Source: UBA3496 sp964558115 (GTDB taxonomy: Bacteria; UBA8248). Taken from it: a stretch of 10,088 bases of DNA. Where the stretch lies: the NCBI GenBank assembly GCA_964558115.1, contig CAZLCI010000070.1, forward strand, positions 1-10,088, written 5' to 3'. Shown here in pieces: positions 6,724 to 10,088 of this stretch (position 1 is the stretch's first letter; each line of letters opens with the position of its first letter). The position numbers and the translations under genes were made by a program. The notes under the pieces are model-generated. The model did no database searches. It worked only from the letters and a program-made list of their open reading frames with translations, and was not told the origin of the DNA.

Positions 6724-8607
6724 TTGGGATTAATACCTGAAAACGTTATTGATGAGATACGAGAATCTATTCCTATAGATCAAGTAATTGGGGAATATGT
6801 TTCACTCAAAAAGGCAGGAACAAATTTTAAAGGCCTTTGCCCATTTCATGAAGAAAAAACTCCATCTTTTAGTGTGACTCCAAATAAAGGAATTTTTAAA
6901 TGTTTTGGCTGTGGTGAGGGAGGGAATGTTTTTACATTTTTAATGAAACATGAAAATTTAAGTTTTGTTGAATCTGTTCAATTTCTTGCACGTAGACAAG
7001 GAATTGATATTTCAGGCTATCTAGATAAAAAAAATAATGAAAATATTGTTAAGGCAAGAGATAGAATAATTGAAACAAATAAATTAGCTCTTAAATATTT
7101 TCAAGAAGTTTTGAAGCATGAAATTGGAAGTAAGGCAAGAGATTATCTGGTTCATCGATCTATAACAAAAGAAACTAAAGATTTTTTCCAAATAGGCTAT
7201 GCTCCAGATAAGTGGGATTCTCTTTTGAAAGCTCTCGGAAAGAGAGGAATTTCTCAAGAAGAGCTTGAAAAAGCTGGATTGGTTTCAAAAAGAGATGGAG
7301 AAAAAGGATTTTATGATCGTTTTAGGAACAGGATTATTTTCCCGATTTTTGATAATGCGAATAATCCTATTGCTTTTGGCGGACGTTTATTGCCTGGTTC
7401 AGAAAGTAAAACAGAGGGGGCGAAATATCTTAATTCGCCTGAAACTATAGTTTTTAAAAAATCTCTTACAATGTATGGGCTGAATTTCGCTAGACAGAAA
7501 ATGCGATCGAAGAAGAAAGTTATTATTGTTGAGGGATATTTTGATGTGATTACTTTGTTCCAGAATGGATTTGATTATGCAGTCGCAACATTAGGAACAG
7601 CTTTTACTCAAGATCATCTTCGTATTTTGAGGTCACAAGTTGAAGAATTTATTTTTGTTTTCGATCCTGATGAGGCGGGACAGGCTGCTACCGAAAAAGC
7701 TGGTATGATTGTTGGGAATTCTATGAATCTTTCTTTTGTCCCAAAAGGACTTTTGTCGAATCAGATTTTAGGTGAAGATTTTATTGATAATAAAGATGCT
7801 GGTACCCTAGATATTCAAGTAGTCGCTCTGCCAGACAAATTAGATGTAGATGAACTATTGAAAACTAAAGGGAAAGCTGAATTCGAAAAATTACTTTCTT
7901 CTACCGAAGGATTGCTTGAAAGGACTGTTAGAATGACATTGGATGATGTTCATATAAGTTCATCACAGTCTAAAAAAATGGATGCCATTGACAAAATTAT
8001 TCCCCTTCTTGCTGCTAGTCATCGTAGTGTGAGAGAACAGTTCTTTTTGCTTTTAGAGGTGCGTCTTGGAATTCCATATCCTACTCTATCTTCAATGCTT
8101 AGTAGAAGACTTGAAAAGCGAAAAGTTCCTTCTGAACGAGATAATTCAATCGACCTTGTTGATGTTAAGAAAAAACTCCCTAAAATAGAGGCAGACTTTT
8201 TGGAATTATTGTTGCATAAACCCGAATTCGTTGATTTGAATACAATTGACATATCCTTTTTTTCAGATTCAACGGTTATAACTATATTGACTGAGTTGCT
8301 AGATGCTTCAGAAAAGGGTATTAAAATGGATGCTGCATCTTTGTTAGATCATTTAGATGATGAAGTTGCACGCTCACTAGTTATTGAGTTATCTTCTTCT
8401 CAGTTGGACGATGAAATAAATAATGAGGAAGCCTTGGATTGTTTGTCACGTCTTAAGAACATAAAATTACGACGTGAACAAGAAAAATTTAATAAAGAAA
8501 TTTATAATGTATCTAGAGAAAAGGGTGATAATTCAGAAGTTTTATGGAGTTTGTTAGAACAAAAAAACAAGTTGCTGAAGAAAAAACAAAAAGATATTTC
8601 AACTTAG
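6724..8607 (+). CDS. dnaG: DNA primase DnaG
   Basis: DnaG makes the RNA primers for chromosomal replication and is recruited by the DnaB helicase. The N-terminal zinc-binding domain has Cys39, His42, Cys60 and Cys63 (CPFH and KCFGCG). The RNA-polymerase core includes FRNRIIFPIFD (200-210) and YLNSPET. The Toprim domain has EGYFDV with Glu270, then FDPDEAG with Asp314 and Asp316, and LPDKLDVDEL with Asp374 and Asp376. The C-terminal part (about 485-605) is helical and would be the helicase-binding domain. At 627 residues it is longer than E. coli DnaG (581). About 24 of the extra residues lie between the second and third Toprim motifs. The start is TTG at 6724, five bases after GGAGG, and the N-terminus LIPENVIDEIRE fits the family. 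It is followed by rpoD after 53 bases, as in the macromolecular-synthesis operon. There is no rpsU upstream. Confidence 0.97.
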   Translation: MGLIPENVIDEIRESIPIDQVIGEYVSLKKAGTNFKGLCPFHEEKTPSFSVTPNKGIFKCFGCGEGGNVFTFLMKHENLSFVESVQFLARRQGIDISGYLDKKNNENIVKARDRIIETNKLALKYFQEVLKHEIGSKARDYLVHRSITKETKDFFQIGYAPDKWDSLLKALGKRGISQEELEKAGLVSKRDGEKGFYDRFRNRIIFPIFDNANNPIAFGGRLLPGSESKTEGAKYLNSPETIVFKKSLTMYGLNFARQKMRSKKKVIIVEGYFDVITLFQNGFDYAVATLGTAFTQDHLRILRSQVEEFIFVFDPDEAGQAATEKAGMIVGNSMNLSFVPKGLLSNQILGEDFIDNKDAGTLDIQVVALPDKLDVDELLKTKGKAEFEKLLSSTEGLLERTVRMTLDDVHISSSQSKKMDAIDKIIPLLAASHRSVREQFFLLLEVRLGIPYPTLSSMLSRRLEKRKVPSERDNSIDLVDVKKKLPKIEADFLELLLHKPEFVDLNTIDISFFSDSTVITILTELLDASEKGIKMDAASLLDHLDDEVARSLVIELSSSQLDDEINNEEALDCLSRLKNIKLRREQEKFNKEIYNVSREKGDNSEVLWSLLEQKNKLLKKKQKDIST

Positions 8608-8611
8608 AGTT

Positions 8612-8641
8612 TTGAAATCAAATTTAGGTTTGTCTTAGATT
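8612..8641 (+). promoter_or_regulatory. Possible rpoD-proximal promoter
   Basis: TTGAAA (8612-8617, five of six matches to the -35 consensus) is followed after 18 bases by TAGATT (8636-8641, four of six matches to the -10 consensus). It lies in the 53-base gap between dnaG and rpoD. In other bacteria rpoD often has extra promoters near or inside dnaG. The match is modest and may be chance in A+T-rich DNA. Confidence 0.25.
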
Positions 8642-8647
8642 CCAACA

Positions 8648-8654
8648 GAAGGAG
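8648..8654 (+). promoter_or_regulatory. Shine-Dalgarno sequence of rpoD
   Basis: GAAGGAG lies six bases before the TTG at 8661. It decides the rpoD start, because the only other upstream sequence is a short A+T-rich spacer after the dnaG stop. Confidence 0.75.
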
Positions 8655-8660
8655 TTAAAA

Positions 8661-10088
8661 TTGGCACAGCGAACTAAAAAATCTGCTGATCCTAAAGTTA
8701 AGAAGAGTACTAAGAAACAAAAAGTTACACAAAAAGAAGTTAAAGATCTTATTGCGCAAGGCCAAGAGAAGGGTTTTCTTACTTATGATGAGGTAAACAA
8801 TGTGTTGCCCGCAGACGTGAATTCTCCTGAGGCGATAGATGACATCATGGTTATGTTTAATGAAATGGATATTGAAGTTATAGATCCTTCTTCGGCAGAG
8901 GAACGTTTGAGCGAAAAGAAAGAAACAGAAGATCAGACCCAGCCTTCAAGTAATTTAAAATCAAATCAAAGTGAACGAACTACTTCTGAAGCTATTTCTT
9001 CTTTTGATGATTCTACATACGGTAGAACGGATGACCCTATGCGTATGTACCTCAGAGAAATGGGTCAAATTCCTCTCTTAGGTAGAGAGGGGGAAATAGA
9101 AATTGCTAAAAGAATTGAAGAAGGTCAATTGGAAGTAAGTCTTGCGACGGTTTCTACACCGGTTGCTATAGATATGGTTCTAGAACTTGGCAAGAAGCTT
9201 GAAAATGGAGAAATTCCTGTTGCTAAACTTGTTTCAATTAGTAGGCAGTCCACTGAAGATGAAGATGAATCTGAAGAAGAGAATGATCATGAGGAAGAGA
9301 AAAAGAAATTTCTTTCTTTAACAAGAAGATTAAAAACTCAACTTAAGAAGATAGAAACGAAAGATATCGCTACAACTGATCCTGCTCTGCATAAAAAATC
9401 TCTTGATAAAGTTGCTGAGATAATTCGTTTGATGAATTTAAGACCTGAACAAGTCGATTCTATTGCAGATAGAGTTAGTTTTTTTGTGGCTAAAGTACAT
9501 AAGCACGAGAAAGAAATTAATGGGTATCTGGAACAAGTTGGTTTGGAAGAAACTGAAATACGTTCATATTTACGTGAAAACGCAAAAAATGGTACAAAAA
9601 AAGTTAATTATGTTGGAGATAAAAAAATTCCAATAAGTATTCTTGCTGAATATGACCGTAGAATAAAAAAGATCAAAAAAGAAATAAAGGAAACTGAAAA
9701 TGAGGCCGGTGCGTCTCGTGAAGAATTAGAGAATTCAGTGAAAATGATTCGTAGGGGACGTAGAAAGGATCAACGTGCAAAGAAAGAATTAGCAGAAGCA
9801 AATCTCCGTTTGGTAGTAAGTATAGCCAAGAAATATACAAATCGTGGGTTGCAATTTTTAGATTTAATTCAAGAGGGGAATATCGGATTAATGAAGGCTG
9901 TGGACAAGTTTGAGTATAAGAGAGGTTATAAATTTAGTACTTATGCGACTTGGTGGATTCGTCAGGCAATCACAAGAGCTATTGCTGATCAGGCAAGAAC
10001 GATACGTATTCCTGTTCATATGATTGAAACAATAAATAAATTGATACGTACATCCCGTTTGCTTGTGCAGAAATTAGGTCGTGAGCCA
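8661..10088 (+). CDS. rpoD: RNA polymerase primary sigma factor RpoD (3'-truncated by window edge)
   Basis: RpoD is the housekeeping sigma-70 that directs RNA polymerase to most promoters. The frame runs open from TTG 8661 to the last base, giving 476 visible residues. A basic, lysine-rich tail (1-30) precedes region 1.1 (about 30-85, with GFLTYDEVNNVLP). Region 1.2 starts at DDPMRMYLREMGQIPLL (124-140). A non-conserved region follows (about 160-350), with a highly acidic stretch at 199-213. Region 2 begins near 374: ANLRLVVSIAKKYTNRG, then QFLDLIQEGNIGLMKAV for core binding. KFSTYATWWIRQAITRAI (424-441) is the -10 recognition and melting part. RIPVHMIETINKL opens region 3. Regions 3.1 to 4 lie beyond the window. 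The TTG start is supported by GAAGGAG. Region 2 is close to the proteobacterial consensus. Very secure as a primary sigma factor. Confidence 0.97.
   Translation, partial: MAQRTKKSADPKVKKSTKKQKVTQKEVKDLIAQGQEKGFLTYDEVNNVLPADVNSPEAIDDIMVMFNEMDIEVIDPSSAEERLSEKKETEDQTQPSSNLKSNQSERTTSEAISSFDDSTYGRTDDPMRMYLREMGQIPLLGREGEIEIAKRIEEGQLEVSLATVSTPVAIDMVLELGKKLENGEIPVAKLVSISRQSTEDEDESEEENDHEEEKKKFLSLTRRLKTQLKKIETKDIATTDPALHKKSLDKVAEIIRLMNLRPEQVDSIADRVSFFVAKVHKHEKEINGYLEQVGLEETEIRSYLRENAKNGTKKVNYVGDKKIPISILAEYDRRIKKIKKEIKETENEAGASREELENSVKMIRRGRRKDQRAKKELAEANLRLVVSIAKKYTNRGLQFLDLIQEGNIGLMKAVDKFEYKRGYKFSTYATWWIRQAITRAIADQARTIRIPVHMIETINKLIRTSRLLVQKLGREP

Noticed and set aside
7265..7450. 61-codon same-strand open frame inside dnaG in another frame
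   Set aside because: It lies within a continuous, motif-supported DnaG frame, and there is no sign of a frameshift or programmed recoding there.
1..10088. Search for CRISPR, toxin-antitoxin, phage, insertion-sequence or other accessory systems
   Set aside because: Every stretch is explained by ten conserved housekeeping genes with short gaps; no direct-repeat array, terminal repeats or unexplained frame was found.

Overview
The window is a gene-dense, single-strand stretch of a low-G+C bacterial chromosome. Hand counts of two 60-base rows (4081-4140 and 7501-7560) give roughly 32-35% G+C. It carries ten genes, all on the + strand: the 3' part of murA, seven histidine-biosynthesis genes in the order hisG-hisD-hisB-hisH-hisA-hisF-hisIE, a complete dnaG, and the 5' two-thirds or more of rpoD. 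No gene is broken. No tRNA, rRNA, mobile element, CRISPR array or long repeat was seen. The longest gap between genes is about 100 bases (hisD to hisB), so no stretch of 300 bases lacks a gene.

Region 1 (2-6647) is a compact operon. murA and hisG overlap by four bases, hisA and hisF by seven, and hisF and hisIE by four; the other gaps are short. Together the his genes supply HisG, HisIE, HisA, HisH/HisF, HisB and HisD. That covers every step from PRPP and ATP to histidine except the aminotransferase (HisC) and the histidinol-phosphate phosphatase. HisG is the short form that normally needs a separate HisZ subunit, and hisZ is also absent here.

Region 2 (6648-10088) is the dnaG-rpoD pair of the macromolecular-synthesis operon: primase followed by the primary sigma factor. 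An extended -10 promoter element (TGTTATAAT) lies in the 76-base gap after hisIE, so this pair probably has its own promoter. No terminator separates it from the his genes.

Organism: murA directly before hisG, the HisI-HisE fusion, and an RpoD with a large non-conserved region and strongly conserved region 2 together suggest a proteobacterium-like lineage. From memory, this gene order resembles Deltaproteobacteria in the broad sense (Desulfobacterota and relatives, possibly an uncultured A+T-rich marine group). This placement is an inference of modest confidence. A notable trait is start-codon choice: five of the nine visible starts are TTG (hisD, hisB, hisF, dnaG, rpoD), one is GTG and three are ATG.

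The window is essentially housekeeping. I see no evidence of a new defence, mobile or biosynthetic system. The points most worth a second look are the TTG preference, a roughly 24-residue insertion in the DnaG catalytic domain, the his-dnaG junction with a possible SD-masking repeat, and the incomplete his set.
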